From positions 186,001 through 250,000 of the forward strand of contig NZ_BMYU01000003.1 of the NCBI RefSeq assembly GCF_014652435.1: a stretch of DNA of 64,000 nt, given 5' to 3'. Positions within the stretch are counted from its first letter, which is position 1. Every line of letters begins with the position of its first letter. Positions 35,781 through 47,523 of this stretch are shown in pieces. The notes beneath the pieces are model-generated. The model was not told where the DNA came from, searched no databases, and saw nothing but the letters and a program-made list of their open reading frames with translations. The stretch comes from Cognatundibacterium squillarum (GTDB lineage Bacteria > Pseudomonadota > Gammaproteobacteria > Burkholderiales > Burkholderiaceae_D). A program made the position numbers and the translations under genes.

Positions 35781-37181
35781 ATGGAAAATTTCTGGCAAGC
35801 CTGTTCGTCACAATTAGAGCAAGAGCTTCCGCCTCAGCAGTACAGCGCCTGGATTAAACCTCTGGTGCCGCTGGATTATGAAGCCGGCAAGCTGCGTATC
35901 GCAGCGCCGAACCGCTTCAAACTGGACTGGGTGAAAGCGCAATTTGCAAGCCGCATCACAGAGCTGGCCAACCAGTACTGGGATGAAGATGTCGAAGTAC
36001 AGTTTGTGCTTGACCCGCGTGCCGGTAAAAAACCGCTGGCACCGGCGCGTCCTGCAGGCGAACCAGAACACACGCCACTGAGCGGCGGACTGCACGCGAT
36101 GCCGGTTGCACCGGCACCTGCGCCGGATCCGGTTGTGGAAATGGCTACTGCACGCCGTGAACAAAGCAAAATTAATCCTGATCTGACCTTTGAAAGTCTG
36201 GTCACCGGTAAGGCCAATCAGCTGGCACGTGCTGCGGCGATTCAGGTCGCGAATAATCCGGGCATTTCCTACAACCCGCTGTTTTTGTACGGCGGCGTTG
36301 GTCTGGGTAAAACGCACTTGATTCACGCCATCGGTAATCAGATTCTGGTCGATAATCCGGCTGCAAAAATCCGCTACATCCATGCAGAACAATATGTGCG
36401 TGACGTGGTCACCGCGTATCAGCGCAAAGGCTTTGACGAATTCAAACGTTACTACCATTCGCTCGATCTGTTGCTGATCGATGATATTCAGTTCTTCGGT
36501 GGCAAAAGCCGCACGCAGGAAGAATTCTTTTATGCGTTTGAAGCACTGATCGCCGCGAAGAAACAAATCATCATCACCAGCGATACCTACCCGAAAGAAA
36601 TCACCGGCATGGATGACCGCCTGATTTCGCGTTTCGATTCCGGCTTAACCGTCGCCATCGAACCGCCGGAACTGGAAATGCGCGTTGCGATTCTGCTGAA
36701 AAAAGCGCATTCCGAAGGCGTGAAACTGACCGATGACGTGGCCTTCTTCGTTGCCAAACATTTGCGCTCCAATGTGCGCGAACTGGAAGGCGCACTGCGC
36801 AAGATTCTGGCGTACTCCCGCTTCCACAATAAAGACATCACGATTGACGTCGTGAAAGAAGCGCTGAAGGATTTGCTGTCTGTGCAAAACCGCCAGATTT
36901 CTGTGGAAAACATTCAGAAAACCGTAGCCGACTTTTTCAATATCAAAGTCGCCGATATGTATTCCAAAAAGCGTCCGGCCAATATCGCCCGTCCGCGCCA
37001 GATCGCCATGTATCTGGCCAAAGAACTCACGCAGAAGAGTTTGCCGGAAATCGGTGAACTGTTCGGTGGCCGCGACCACACGACCGTGCTGCATGCTGTG
37101 CGCAAGATTGCCGCTGACCGGGCAAAAAATCCCGAGTGCAATCATGAACTGCACGTGCTGGAGCAAACCCTGAAGGGATAA
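35781..37181 (+). CDS. dnaA: Chromosomal replication initiator DnaA
   Basis: Initiator of 466 residues that binds DnaA boxes and opens oriC. Domain I starts [20 protein letters not shown]; a Pro/Ala-rich linker (about 85-125) follows; the AAA+ domain has Walker [11 protein letters not shown] (about 168-178) and Walker [11 protein letters not shown]; the C-terminal helix-turn-helix carries the signature [12 protein letters not shown] that contacts the box. All functional residues look intact. Confidence 0.98.
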   Translation: MENFWQACSSQLEQELPPQQYSAWIKPLVPLDYEAGKLRIAAPNRFKLDWVKAQFASRITELANQYWDEDVEVQFVLDPRAGKKPLAPARPAGEPEHTPLSGGLHAMPVAPAPAPDPVVEMATARREQSKINPDLTFESLVTGKANQLARAAAIQVANNPGISYNPLFLYGGVGLGKTHLIHAIGNQILVDNPAAKIRYIHAEQYVRDVVTAYQRKGFDEFKRYYHSLDLLLIDDIQFFGGKSRTQEEFFYAFEALIAAKKQIIITSDTYPKEITGMDDRLISRFDSGLTVAIEPPELEMRVAILLKKAHSEGVKLTDDVAFFVAKHLRSNVRELEGALRKILAYSRFHNKDITIDVVKEALKDLLSVQNRQISVENIQKTVADFFNIKVADMYSKKRPANIARPRQIAMYLAKELTQKSLPEIGELFGGRDHTTVLHAVRKIAADRAKNPECNHELHVLEQTLKG

Positions 37182-37310
37182 GGTCAAGCGCATGCAGAAA
37201 CGCCCAGTTTTCCTGCTCTGCCCTGACTGGTCTGCCGTCAACGCAGGCCAGCCAGCCTTGTTTAATCTGACGTCTTTCAACTCATTAACCCCGTTTAGCG
37301 AGGATTTCAA

Positions 37311-38417
37311 ATGCAATTGGTAAAAACCCACCGGGATACCCTGCTCCGGCCTTTGCAAATTGTGAGCGGTATTGTCGAGCGTCGGCATACACTGCCGATT
37401 CTGGCCAATATCCTCATTCGCAAAACCGGTGAACAGGTTTCCTTCCTGTCGACGGATATTGAAGTTCAGATCACCACGCACGCCGAAATCGGTTCCGGTG
37501 GTGACGACATCGCCACAACGGTTGCAGCACGTAAGCTGCTGGACATTCTGCGTGCGCTGCCTGACGACAACGATGTGGTGCTGAAGCTGGAAAACAAACG
37601 CATGAGTATCCAGTCCGGCAAATCCCGCTTCTCGCTGCAGACACTGGCCGCAGAAGAATTCCCGACTGTGGCACAAGCAGAGCATTTCAATGCCAGCGTC
37701 AGCCTGCCGCAAAAAACCCTGAAGCACCTGTTCAACATGGTGCATTTCTCGATGGCACAACAGGATATCCGTTATTACCTGAACGGCCTGCTGCTGGTTG
37801 TCGATGGCAAAAAAGTGATGGCAGTTGCGACTGACGGTCACCGTCTGGCATTCTGTCAGGTGGAAGTGGGACAGGAATTTGCGCGTCAGGAAGTCATCAT
37901 TCCGCGTAAAACTATTCTGGAACTGCAACGCCTGCTGGACGACAGCGAGAATCCGGTGCAAATCGACATCGCGAACAATCAGATCAAACTGACCTTCTCC
38001 GATATCGAACTGATTTCCAAACTGGTCGAAGGCAAATTCCCTGATTTCAACCGCGTGGTACCAAAAGGCTACAAAAACGAATTCACGCTGAACCGCGAAC
38101 AATGGCTGCGCGCACTGCAACGTGCCGCGATCATGACATCCGACAAGTTCAAAGGCGTGCGTTGCGTGATTACGCCGGGCAGCATGCAGATTCTGTCCAC
38201 CAATGCAGATCAGGAAGAAGCGATGGAAGAAATCGAAATCGACTACGGTGGCGACAGCGTGGACATCGGTTTCAACGTCAGCTATCTGCTGGATGTGCTG
38301 AATAACCTCAAATGCGATCAGGTGAATATTGCGCTGGGCGATTCCAATTCGTCTGCACTGATCACCATCCCTGACAATGTTGATTTCAAATACGTTGTCA
38401 TGCCGATGCGCATTTAA
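37311..38417 (+). CDS. dnaN: DNA polymerase III beta subunit (sliding clamp)
   Basis: Ring-forming clamp of 368 residues, three repeated domains, that holds polymerase III on DNA. N terminus MQLVKTHRDTLLRPLQIVSG and C terminus ending YVVMPMRI match the family end to end. GAGGA precedes the ATG. It lies 129 bases after dnaA, in the usual order, with a possible own promoter in the gap. Confidence 0.98.
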   Translation: MQLVKTHRDTLLRPLQIVSGIVERRHTLPILANILIRKTGEQVSFLSTDIEVQITTHAEIGSGGDDIATTVAARKLLDILRALPDDNDVVLKLENKRMSIQSGKSRFSLQTLAAEEFPTVAQAEHFNASVSLPQKTLKHLFNMVHFSMAQQDIRYYLNGLLLVVDGKKVMAVATDGHRLAFCQVEVGQEFARQEVIIPRKTILELQRLLDDSENPVQIDIANNQIKLTFSDIELISKLVEGKFPDFNRVVPKGYKNEFTLNREQWLRALQRAAIMTSDKFKGVRCVITPGSMQILSTNADQEEAMEEIEIDYGGDSVDIGFNVSYLLDVLNNLKCDQVNIALGDSNSSALITIPDNVDFKYVVMPMRI

Positions 38418-38459
38418 AAAGGCAGAGGCGCTTGCCTTCAATCAATCATATGAAGGTAA

Positions 38460-38492
38460 GCTGCTTTGAAGCGATCAAATACGCAAAGCAGC
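38460..38492. promoter_or_regulatory. Inverted repeat between dnaN and gyrB
   Basis: GCTGCTTTG and CAAAGCAGC, perfect nine-base arms 15 bases apart, in the 213-base gap. No T-run follows it rightward. It could be an mRNA hairpin or a protein site. Confidence 0.35.
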
Positions 38493-38507
38493 AAAAACAG
38501 CAATTAA

Positions 38508-41129
<2,622 letters not shown>

Positions 41130-41167
41130 TGCGCTTTTGCTGAAGTTGTTTTTCGGTTTGAAATACA

Positions 41168-41196
41168 AAAATGGCCTCCAGTCGGAGGCCATTTTT
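41168..41196 (+). terminator. Intrinsic terminator of gyrB
   Basis: AAAATGGCCTCC-AGTC-GGAGGCCATTTTT, perfect hairpin with T-run. A near copy follows the gyrB fragment at 41929-41955. Confidence 0.85.
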
Positions 41197-41226
41197 ACAT
41201 CCACAGTTTTCTGAACTCAGATAAAT

Positions 41227-41676
41227 ATGAGCTACACACTACAAGCCTTCATTGCAAAAACTGGCGTATTCCCTTCACCAACTCCTCACGATTTGCATCA
41301 AGTGCGATTACCGCAGGATATGGTACTGATACCGCTTGATACAGACCAGCGTTTAAAACTTGATATTGAGTTTTGTCCCCTGACAGATGGCGGCGCTACT
41401 GAACTACCTGCTCCATTGATAATACTGGCGAGCAAACTTAGTCAGAACGGACATATTGCCTATATCGAAGCCGAAATTTTCGGCGGCACCGGAATACAAG
41501 CCTCACAACAGTTTTCGCATGGCAAAGCAATCACAACAATTACTATCGAAATCAATGCGATTAACGTCGCCCTGAAATCGCTAGGTGTTTCGCAAACCAA
41601 TACAAGCGAGGAATTTGATGCAATTGGCCTGGGTATTCACCGTGATACGGATCAGTGGATAAAAGGTCATTCTTAG
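41227..41676 (+). CDS. Uncharacterised protein beside gyrB
   Basis: Protein of 149 residues with no signal peptide or membrane segment. It begins MSYTLQAFIAKTGVF; the middle has IAYIEAEIFGGTGIQAS, which feels like a conserved core of a family seen scattered in proteobacteria, but I cannot name a function. It has the acidic, compact character of immunity-type proteins, a weak argument. It is inserted between gyrB with its terminator and a decayed second copy of gyrB end plus terminator, so it probably arrived by insertion or duplication. No clear ribosome site except a weak ATAA-rich leader. Confidence 0.65.
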   Translation: MSYTLQAFIAKTGVFPSPTPHDLHQVRLPQDMVLIPLDTDQRLKLDIEFCPLTDGGATELPAPLIILASKLSQNGHIAYIEAEIFGGTGIQASQQFSHGKAITTITIEINAINVALKSLGVSQTNTSEEFDAIGLGIHRDTDQWIKGHS

Positions 41677-41726
41677 AAAAGCTCATAACCGCTTCTCAAT
41701 AGAACCCAAAACTAAATGGTCGCACT

Positions 41727-41961
41727 TGGTGACTACCTTGGTTCCAGAAGTTCTTCGCCTGCTAAAAGTACAGATCGAAGACGCGATCGCCACCGACCTG
41801 ATCCTCACCACCCCCAATGGGCGACGACGTAGAACCATGCTGGGTGTTTATTGAGGGGAATGCGCCTCACGCCGGTGACATCGACGTTTGATGCGCTTTT
41901 ACTGACGTTACTTTTCAGTTTGAAATATGGAAATGGCCTCCGAATGGAGGCCATTTTCGAA
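41727..41961 (+). pseudogene. Decayed duplicate of the gyrB 3' end with its terminator
   Basis: The frame reads [19 protein letters not shown], matching [19 protein letters not shown] of GyrB, then shifts frame in a run of Cs (41811-41815). Downstream at DNA level GGGCGACGACGT, TTTATTGAGGGGAATGCG, ATCGACGTTTGATGCGCTTT and the terminator (GGCCTCC/GGAGGCC) all recur in order. The copy covers about 50 codons plus 75 bases past the stop. Differences are spread out, so the duplication is old or came from a related strain. Confidence 0.85.
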
Positions 41962-41996
41962 ACCAAAAATTTATATTAACTAAATTTATAAAATAT

Positions 41997-43142
41997 TTAA
42001 TTGAATTTATTACCCTTCTTTTCGCCACAAACCCATTCACCATCAAAATTTGTTGTAACTTGACGAACCTCTGAGTTAGAAAAAATAGAACACTGCATTG
42101 AATTAGGCTCAAATACATGCTGAGGACAAAGAATAAGCTTATCAGTAGCAAGAAATGCACTATAACCACAAGCATATACCACCCCATTAACCTCTTTACT
42201 CGTCTTGAAATTATCTTTATTTAAAACTATTTTTTTAAATATTGGCGAATCAATCGCATACCATTTCGAATCCTGCTGAATTTCTTTTAAACCTGCCCCA
42301 TACACAGCAGCAGTCACGAAAAATTTCGGCGAGAATGAAGCAACCAACATCAATAAAAAGAAAGAAGACAATAGGCATTTTTTAATCATATAAATATCCT
42401 GCCCCTCACTTCGCCCCATTTTTTTTGAAGCGGAACTTACCAAAGATGCGGAAGATATTGAATAAAACAAAATCCAAATAGAAAATAATAGCGATTGAAA
42501 AATATCATATCCAAAAATTTCTAGTTGACTTACCTCTACACTGTTAAGAATAGGCGCCAAATATATCCAAGGGAAAATTGCAAAAAACAATGCAAAACCC
42601 ATCAATCCACAGTATTTCACACACTCCAAAAATGAAAAGCCAATTTTTCTAATATCAATCAATGGAATAATTGGAATTGTAAAAAATACTATCGTCCACC
42701 AAAAAAAATATGTCCCTTCCATAGAAGCCAAGAAGAAGAAAACAGATTGATTAAACATAACCAATCCAAACAATGTTTTAAAAGAAAATAGATAATGATA
42801 CTTTTCCACATCCATTTCTTTCTTTAATTTCCAAATTATCCAAGGACCATATGAAAATATAAGCACACTAAAAATAAACAAAACCCCTAAAAAAAGAAAT
42901 ATGGAAATTAACCCTCCTTGAGAACCAATAGCTGAGCCAATAAATCCCCGGAATCCGATACTAATAAGATACAGATAAACTATTATCCCCGAGGGTATTA
43001 ATGAAACTGCGCCTAGCTTAATGAATAGATCGAGAAGGCCAAGTACAAATGATATATCAATACTTTTCTTCTCCCGTAATGATCTACCTAAAGGTGATTT
43101 TGATATTTCATTTTTTTTATTATTAACAAAAGCTCTACGCAT
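41997..43142 (-). CDS. AT-rich multi-pass membrane protein, unknown
   Basis: Protein of 381 residues; I do not recognise the family. Hydrophobic segments at about 30-60, 70-100, 120-160, 170-210 and 225-250 suggest seven or eight membrane helices. A C-terminal soluble part of about 110 residues contains several cysteines (YACGYSAF, LCPQHVF, MQCSIF, WVCGEK). Base composition is far richer in A+T than the surrounding genes, and codon use (ATA, TTT, AAA) differs too, which indicates transfer. The ATG at 43142 has AAGG at eight bases and overlaps the stop of the HNH gene by eight bases, so the two are coupled. Confidence 0.75.
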   Translation of the reverse strand: MRRAFVNNKKNEISKSPLGRSLREKKSIDISFVLGLLDLFIKLGAVSLIPSGIIVYLYLISIGFRGFIGSAIGSQGGLISIFLFLGVLFIFSVLIFSYGPWIIWKLKKEMDVEKYHYLFSFKTLFGLVMFNQSVFFFLASMEGTYFFWWTIVFFTIPIIPLIDIRKIGFSFLECVKYCGLMGFALFFAIFPWIYLAPILNSVEVSQLEIFGYDIFQSLLFSIWILFYSISSASLVSSASKKMGRSEGQDIYMIKKCLLSSFFLLMLVASFSPKFFVTAAVYGAGLKEIQQDSKWYAIDSPIFKKIVLNKDNFKTSKEVNGVVYACGYSAFLATDKLILCPQHVFEPNSMQCSIFSNSEVRQVTTNFDGEWVCGEKKGNKFN

Positions 43143-43935
43143 CACAATCACCTTTTGAGAAAGAATTTTGGTGTTTTTTTAAGAATTTTATTTCCGGCCT
43201 AAACCGCGTAGGTAAAAATATCTCACGCCCCTCAATTTCTAAGAAAAATTTTCGGATAATATGATCATTACAGTGGATTTTTAATTTTCTACTGATCATG
43301 ATTCGATAATCGTCATCTAAAGTAATTAAATGCTGATCAAATGCTTTGTCATGGAGTGCAGACAAACATAAACCGTTGGCAGGATTTAAGCGATTTTGTG
43401 GGTCTTCGCTCCAAGGTACGATATGACTCGCGATCAAAAGTTTCGGCTCGGAAATACCTGTCATGCAGCAACGATTTTGATAACTACTCAAAACCGCCTT
43501 ACGAAAGAAATTTTGCTTTTCTCTCTGCATTACTAACGTTTTACGATTTTCAGCAAAATAGTTTTCAGGTGCATCAAGGCTTTCGCCAAGATTATTAAGC
43601 GCAATGGCCACCTTTTCAGGATTCGCTTGCTCTAGGGTGTGGCGATAGTCGATAGCATCTTCTGCGAATTTTTCCCAGTTTTGACTGAGATCCGCCCAGA
43701 CTTCTCGATCAACTTTGGAGCCGTTTTTAAGGCCAATTCTGCCTGTACTGGTAATGCTGGGATCTAAACTAGCAAGATTCACTAATTTCATCGCAACCGA
43801 ACCGGCTGTTCTGTCTAGTAACTTAGCAAGTGCTTGGATTTCTTTATTTCGACTGTCTAGCTGACCAAATGGCAGCTGGCAGTATAAAAAGTAAGCCAGC
43901 TTCACTTCGTCGTAAGTCCACTTTCTCCCAGCCAT
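43135..43935 (-). CDS. HNH endonuclease
   Basis: Protein of 266 residues. The C-terminal half carries an HNH_2-type nuclease domain: CCMTGISEPKLLIASHIVPW, then NPANGLCLSALHDKAFD, which gives the Cys/His metal and catalytic residues. The N-terminal part (WTYDEVKLAYFLYCQLPFG and LAKLLDRTAGSVAMKL) looks like a DNA-binding helical domain. Proteins with this architecture are common in islands as putative restriction enzymes. No methyltransferase is beside it; instead it overlaps the AT-rich membrane-protein gene. A two-gene nuclease/membrane defence unit is possible but unproven. Confidence 0.8.
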   Translation of the reverse strand: MAGRKWTYDEVKLAYFLYCQLPFGQLDSRNKEIQALAKLLDRTAGSVAMKLVNLASLDPSITSTGRIGLKNGSKVDREVWADLSQNWEKFAEDAIDYRHTLEQANPEKVAIALNNLGESLDAPENYFAENRKTLVMQREKQNFFRKAVLSSYQNRCCMTGISEPKLLIASHIVPWSEDPQNRLNPANGLCLSALHDKAFDQHLITLDDDYRIMISRKLKIHCNDHIIRKFFLEIEGREIFLPTRFRPEIKFLKKHQNSFSKGDCDA

Positions 43936-44016
43936 ATCAACCTTAGTAATTTTGCATATCTTTTAGAGTAGCAAATTTATTTTGATTCATGCAATCTGGA
44001 TCAGAAGTTGTATAGC

Positions 44017-44316
44017 TCAAGGTTGACATAAATCCTCAATATCACGATTTGGTTTCAATTCCGTCAAATGATCAACAACTGATACATCATCAAACTCGTG
44101 CCAACCATGATCTAATTCGGGGTCATGCTCTGCAAAATGCAACGTCGGTATTTGCCAAACAATGGCATCAAAATACAAGTTATCGATCAGTTTTCGTTGA
44201 ATCGCTGCGCGTAATGTTTCCTGAGTATGCTGATGTCGGTTTGCAAAAATGACGCTGCCAAAATTTTTGTTATTTCCAGCATCACGATATAGGTAAGAGA
44301 AGCGAATGTAGGACAT
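44017..44316 (-). CDS. Small uncharacterised protein
   Basis: Protein of 99 residues, soluble, acidic, rich in His/Asp/Trp near the C terminus (HFAEHDPELDHGWHEFDDV). I recall similar short proteins in accessory regions but know of no function. It is transcribed in the same direction as the HNH gene, 81 bases ahead of it, and could be the first gene of that unit. AT content is moderately raised. Confidence 0.6.
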   Translation of the reverse strand: MSYIRFSYLYRDAGNNKNFGSVIFANRHQHTQETLRAAIQRKLIDNLYFDAIVWQIPTLHFAEHDPELDHGWHEFDDVSVVDHLTELKPNRDIEDLCQP

Positions 44317-44411
44317 GATCAGTAAGAAAGTATTGAGGGACTTGCTGATTTTAGCCTGGGCATACTGCGATTTTTCTTAGTTTTATTCTTCAGTAAGTTT
44401 GGGGGAACTCC

Positions 44412-44759
44412 ATGGACATGAAAAAAATCCACTCCGGTAAATTGCGCGCCATTGGCTATGACGCGGCGCGGCGTTTGTTGCGGGTGGAGCTGGAAGGCGG
44501 GGCGGCGCTGGAGTACAGCGGGGTCAGTGCGGATTTGTGGCGGCGGTTTGCGGCGTCGGGGGTGGCGTGGAGTTTTTACCGCGACAATATTGAGGAAGAG
44601 TTTCCGGCGAAAGCGGGGGCGCGGGTGGCGGGGGCGGCGGGTGCGCAGCGGGCGGCGCTGGATGCCTTGTTTGGCGGCGGTGCGCCGTCTGCACAGGACA
44701 GCACCACGGACGATGGTGACGCGGTTGCACAGGCGCGGGATGATGCAACGCCGCGCTGA
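44412..44759 (+). CDS. KTSC domain protein
   Basis: Protein of 115 residues. The first 65 residues match the KTSC domain: SGKLRAIGYDAARRLLRVELEGGAALEYSGVS, then the SGVAWSFYRDNIEEEF end. KTSC domains occur alone or fused to nucleases and lysyl-tRNA synthetase-like proteins; the role is unknown. The C-terminal 45 residues are Ala/Gly/Asp-rich and probably disordered. GC content is markedly higher than in its left-hand neighbours, so the accessory region ends before this gene. GGGGGA precedes the ATG at 44412; a second ATG two codons later is possible. Confidence 0.8.
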   Translation: MDMKKIHSGKLRAIGYDAARRLLRVELEGGAALEYSGVSADLWRRFAASGVAWSFYRDNIEEEFPAKAGARVAGAAGAQRAALDALFGGGAPSAQDSTTDDGDAVAQARDDATPR

Positions 44760-45019
44760 GTGAATTGCAGTGTTTTGCGCTATCTGACCGGATCATGCCG
44801 GGTCGCTAAGGTCTGTGAATGGAAACGGATTCGTGGCTTGAGCATCACAATCTGATGCGCCTGACGGGCTTTGCAGACTTAACGAACTGCGTACTCTGGC
44901 CGCCTTATGCGTTTTCTGTGCGTTCTGAGTAGTTTTTTGTTTCATGCTAGACTGCGCGCGGGTCTGGCGGCGCGGGCTGCCGGAGTTTCGTTGTTGCAGG
45001 CTTTTTGAAGGATGGAATG

Positions 45020-45640
45020 ATGCCTAAGCTGAAGCTGACTTATTTTGATATGCACGGTGGTCGCGGCGAGCCGGTTCGTCTGGCGCTGACACTGGGTGGT
45101 ATTGCGTTTGAGGATCATCGCTTTGCGTATCCGCAGTTTGCGGAAATCCGTAAGACGGTGCCATTTGGTCAGGTGCCGGTGCTGGAAGTGGATGGCGTGC
45201 AGATCACGCAAACCGACGCGATTCTGCGTTACGCGGGTAAGCTGGCCGGTTTGTATCCGCAGGATGCGTATCAGGCTTTGCTGTGCGATGAAATTGCGTA
45301 TGTGATCGAAGAAAATCTGATCAAGCTAGGCCCGACTTTCCGTATGACCGGTGAGGAGCAGAAAGCGGCGCGCGAGGCGCTGGTGAACGGTTCTATCCCT
45401 GTGTATCTGCGCTGGCTGGAGCAGAAACTGCAAGCAGCGGGCGGTGAGTATTTCGTCGGCGGCGCGCTGAGCATTGCGGATCTGCGCGTGTTTGTGGACG
45501 TGCGCACGCTGAATTCCGGTCGTCTGGATCATATCCCTACCGATCTGGTGGAAAAAACCGCGCCATTGCTGAACCAGCACATGGCACGCATCGCAGCTTT
45601 GCCTGCCATTGCTGCGTATTACGCGCAGTTCGCGAAGTAA
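45020..45640 (+). CDS. Glutathione S-transferase
   Basis: Cytosolic transferase of 206 residues. N-terminal thioredoxin-fold domain: KLTYFDMHGGRGEPVRLAL with the Tyr of sigma-like enzymes, FGQVPVLEVDG with the cis-Pro, and QTDAILRYAGK, the glutathione-binding Asp/Ser region. The helical C-terminal domain has GGALSIADLRVF. The start could be 45017 or 45020; AGGA spacing favours 45020. Monocistronic, with terminator. Similar to eukaryote-like sigma GSTs found in some proteobacteria. Confidence 0.92.
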   Translation: MPKLKLTYFDMHGGRGEPVRLALTLGGIAFEDHRFAYPQFAEIRKTVPFGQVPVLEVDGVQITQTDAILRYAGKLAGLYPQDAYQALLCDEIAYVIEENLIKLGPTFRMTGEEQKAAREALVNGSIPVYLRWLEQKLQAAGGEYFVGGALSIADLRVFVDVRTLNSGRLDHIPTDLVEKTAPLLNQHMARIAALPAIAAYYAQFAK

Positions 45641-45660
45641 TCGCTGCTGTTCTCTGCCAG

Positions 45661-45693
45661 AACCACCTGTTGCGCAGGCACAGGTGGTTTTTT
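45661..45693 (+). terminator. Intrinsic terminator of the glutathione transferase gene
   Basis: AACCACCTGT and ACAGGTGGTT arms with a nine-base loop, followed by TTTT, 20 bases after the stop. Confidence 0.8.
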
Positions 45694-45782
45694 ATTGCCC
45701 TTGCCGTTATGCTTGGCGCCGGTTGATGCCGGCGGGCGGAAAACGGGTTTTTCGGTGATTTTGCCAAAATCCTCAAAATACC

Positions 45783-45931
45783 CCCCAGTATCCATGCGGG
45801 TTTCCAAGGGGGCCCTCCGGAAGTCCGCAGAAACACTGGGCTGCAGCGGCGATGGGCCGGAGAAGTCCGGCTGGCGCGGCTTTCCAGACCCCCTGCCTGC
45901 TAACGTCCGCGTGGTGCGGGGTTCGGCGGGG
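45783..45931. repeat. GC-rich 149-base direct repeat, copy 1
   Basis: Starts CCCCAGTATCCATGCGGG and ends GGTGCGGGGTTCGGCGGGG. About 95 per cent alike to the copy at 46017-46165 by eye. Contains short inverted elements such as CCGGAGAAGTCCGG and GGGGGCCCTCC. No open frame in it is credible. Confidence 0.85.
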
Positions 45932-46016
45932 TGGCGCGGAAATTTTTTGCGATTTGAGGTTCAGCAGCGCTGAAAACCGGTTTTTAAGGCAAATCGCCGG
46001 AAAACGGAAAAACATG

Positions 46017-46165
46017 CCCCAGTATCCATGCGGGTTTCCAGAGGGGCCCTCCGGAAGTCCGCAGAAACACTGGGCTTCAGCGGGGATGAGCCGGAGAAGT
46101 CCGGCTGGCGCGGCTTTCCAGCCCCCCTGCCTGCAAACGCCCGCGTGGTGCGGGGTTCGGCGGGG
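46017..46165. repeat. GC-rich 149-base direct repeat, copy 2
   Basis: Second copy, same orientation, 234 bases after the first. The 85 bases between the copies are unrelated. It ends 33 bases before the DTW-domain gene, so it lies in that gene's promoter region. Confidence 0.85.
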
Positions 46166-46198
46166 GCAGTCATTCAGAATCAGAATTCAGGAGTAAAG

Positions 46199-46978
46199 AT
46201 GCAACAGGAAGCAGGATCAGCGCCGCATGCGGTGTCGCGTTTGCGCAGTAACCGTTTATTGCGCAGTACGCGGCCGTTTCTGGCGCGCGGCGGGCCGAAG
46301 GGTGCGCGTTGCGGCGGTTGCCGTTTGCTGCCCAGCCATTGCCTGTGCGCGCACAGGCCGGTACGTGCCACGCACGCGGGCATTTGCCTGATCATGCATG
46401 AGCATGAAGCCTTGAAGCCGAGCAATACCGGCTGGCTGATTGCGGATGTGGTGCCGGATACGCTGGCGTTTGAGTGGTCGCGCACCGCGCCGGATGCGGC
46501 GATGCTGGCGGCGCTGCAAGACCCGCAATGGCAGCCGTATCTGGTGTTTCCGGGCGAGTTTGTCGAACCGTCGCGGGTGATTTCTGCGCTGCCGCCAGCG
46601 GAAGTACAGCAAAGCAGCGGCAAGCGGCCTTTGTTTATTCTGCTGGACGCCACCTGGTCGGAAGCACGCAAGATTTTTAAGAAAAGTCCGTATCTGGCGC
46701 AGATGGCGGTGCTGAGTCTGCAACCGGAGCAAGTGTCGCGCTATGCGCTGCGCCGTTCGCGCCGTGAAGACCATTTGTGTACTGCCGAAGTGGCGGCGCT
46801 GTGTCTGCAGCAAAGCGGCGATACCGACGCGGCAGCCGCGCTGGAGTTATGGTTTGATGTGTTCAGTGACCATTATCTGCGCGCCAAACAGCAGCTTCCG
46901 GCGGACTGGTCGGATGCACAGCATCAGCAATTGCTGGCTCTGGGCGACGCAGCGGCGAAGGCGGCAACACCGGCCTGA
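46199..46978 (+). CDS. DTW-domain tRNA-uridine aminocarboxypropyltransferase
   Basis: Enzyme of 259 residues that likely transfers the aminocarboxypropyl group of S-adenosylmethionine to uridine in tRNA (acp3U), like E. coli TapT (YfiP). A Cys-rich segment RCGGCRLLPSHCLCAHRP resembles the family's zinc-binding start; HEHEALKPSNTGWLI and LLDATWSEARKI give the DTW-type motif (here DATW), followed by SRYALRRSRREDHLCTAEV. CAGGAG before the ATG at 46199 decides the start against a longer frame that reads through the repeat. Confidence 0.88.
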   Translation: MQQEAGSAPHAVSRLRSNRLLRSTRPFLARGGPKGARCGGCRLLPSHCLCAHRPVRATHAGICLIMHEHEALKPSNTGWLIADVVPDTLAFEWSRTAPDAAMLAALQDPQWQPYLVFPGEFVEPSRVISALPPAEVQQSSGKRPLFILLDATWSEARKIFKKSPYLAQMAVLSLQPEQVSRYALRRSRREDHLCTAEVAALCLQQSGDTDAAAALELWFDVFSDHYLRAKQQLPADWSDAQHQQLLALGDAAAKAATPA

Positions 46979-47060
46979 CATCTGCAAAACCGGAACAGGA
47001 TAGGCGCAGCTTGCCTGTCAGGCATTGAACCGGAAACCGCTTTGCGCGATAATCGCGGCC

Positions 47061-47321
47061 ATGAACGCACCTACACGCCCCCCGATTCCGGATCAACTCT
47101 CGATTGATCCAAAGAGCCCTCATTTCAATGCTGCCGTTCTGGAGCATGACATAGGTATCCGTATTAACGGCAAACAACGTAACGATGTGGAAGAGTTCTG
47201 CATCAGCGAAGGCTGGATCAAAGTCGCCGCTGGCCGCGCACGCGACCGCTACGGCCGCGCCATGCTGGTCAAGATCAAAGGCACAGTAGAAGCCTTTTAT
47301 CTGGACGAATCCGCTGCCTGA
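47061..47321 (+). CDS. DUF3297 family protein
   Basis: Protein of 86 residues, soluble. The sequence PPIPDQLSIDPKSPHFN and IGIRINGKQRNDVEEFCISE is the DUF3297 pattern, widely conserved in proteobacteria and of unknown function. The start at 47061 is chosen because the family begins there; an upstream in-frame start lacks similarity. Monocistronic. Confidence 0.85.
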   Translation: MNAPTRPPIPDQLSIDPKSPHFNAAVLEHDIGIRINGKQRNDVEEFCISEGWIKVAAGRARDRYGRAMLVKIKGTVEAFYLDESAA

Positions 47322-47523
47322 TCGTTAAACGCATCTGCAATCACGCCGCCGCACGCAAGTCCGGCGGCGTTTTTCATGGGCGCGCTGCTCTGCTTTGCGC
47401 TGAATGCAGGCGCAAGAGCTGCACGAAGCGGCCGGTGATGGTTACAATGGCAAGACCGCATACGCTGCCAGCGCTGGCAATGCTGCTGATGCTTCAAAAG
47501 TTGTTATTCACCGGAATTCACCC

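Noticed and set aside
36645-38441. 598-codon leftward frame opposite dnaA and dnaN
   Set aside because: Shadow of two certain genes caused by codon bias.
41997-43142. Toxin-antitoxin partner of the HNH protein
   Set aside because: A 381-residue multi-pass protein does not fit an antitoxin; kept only as a possible defence partner.
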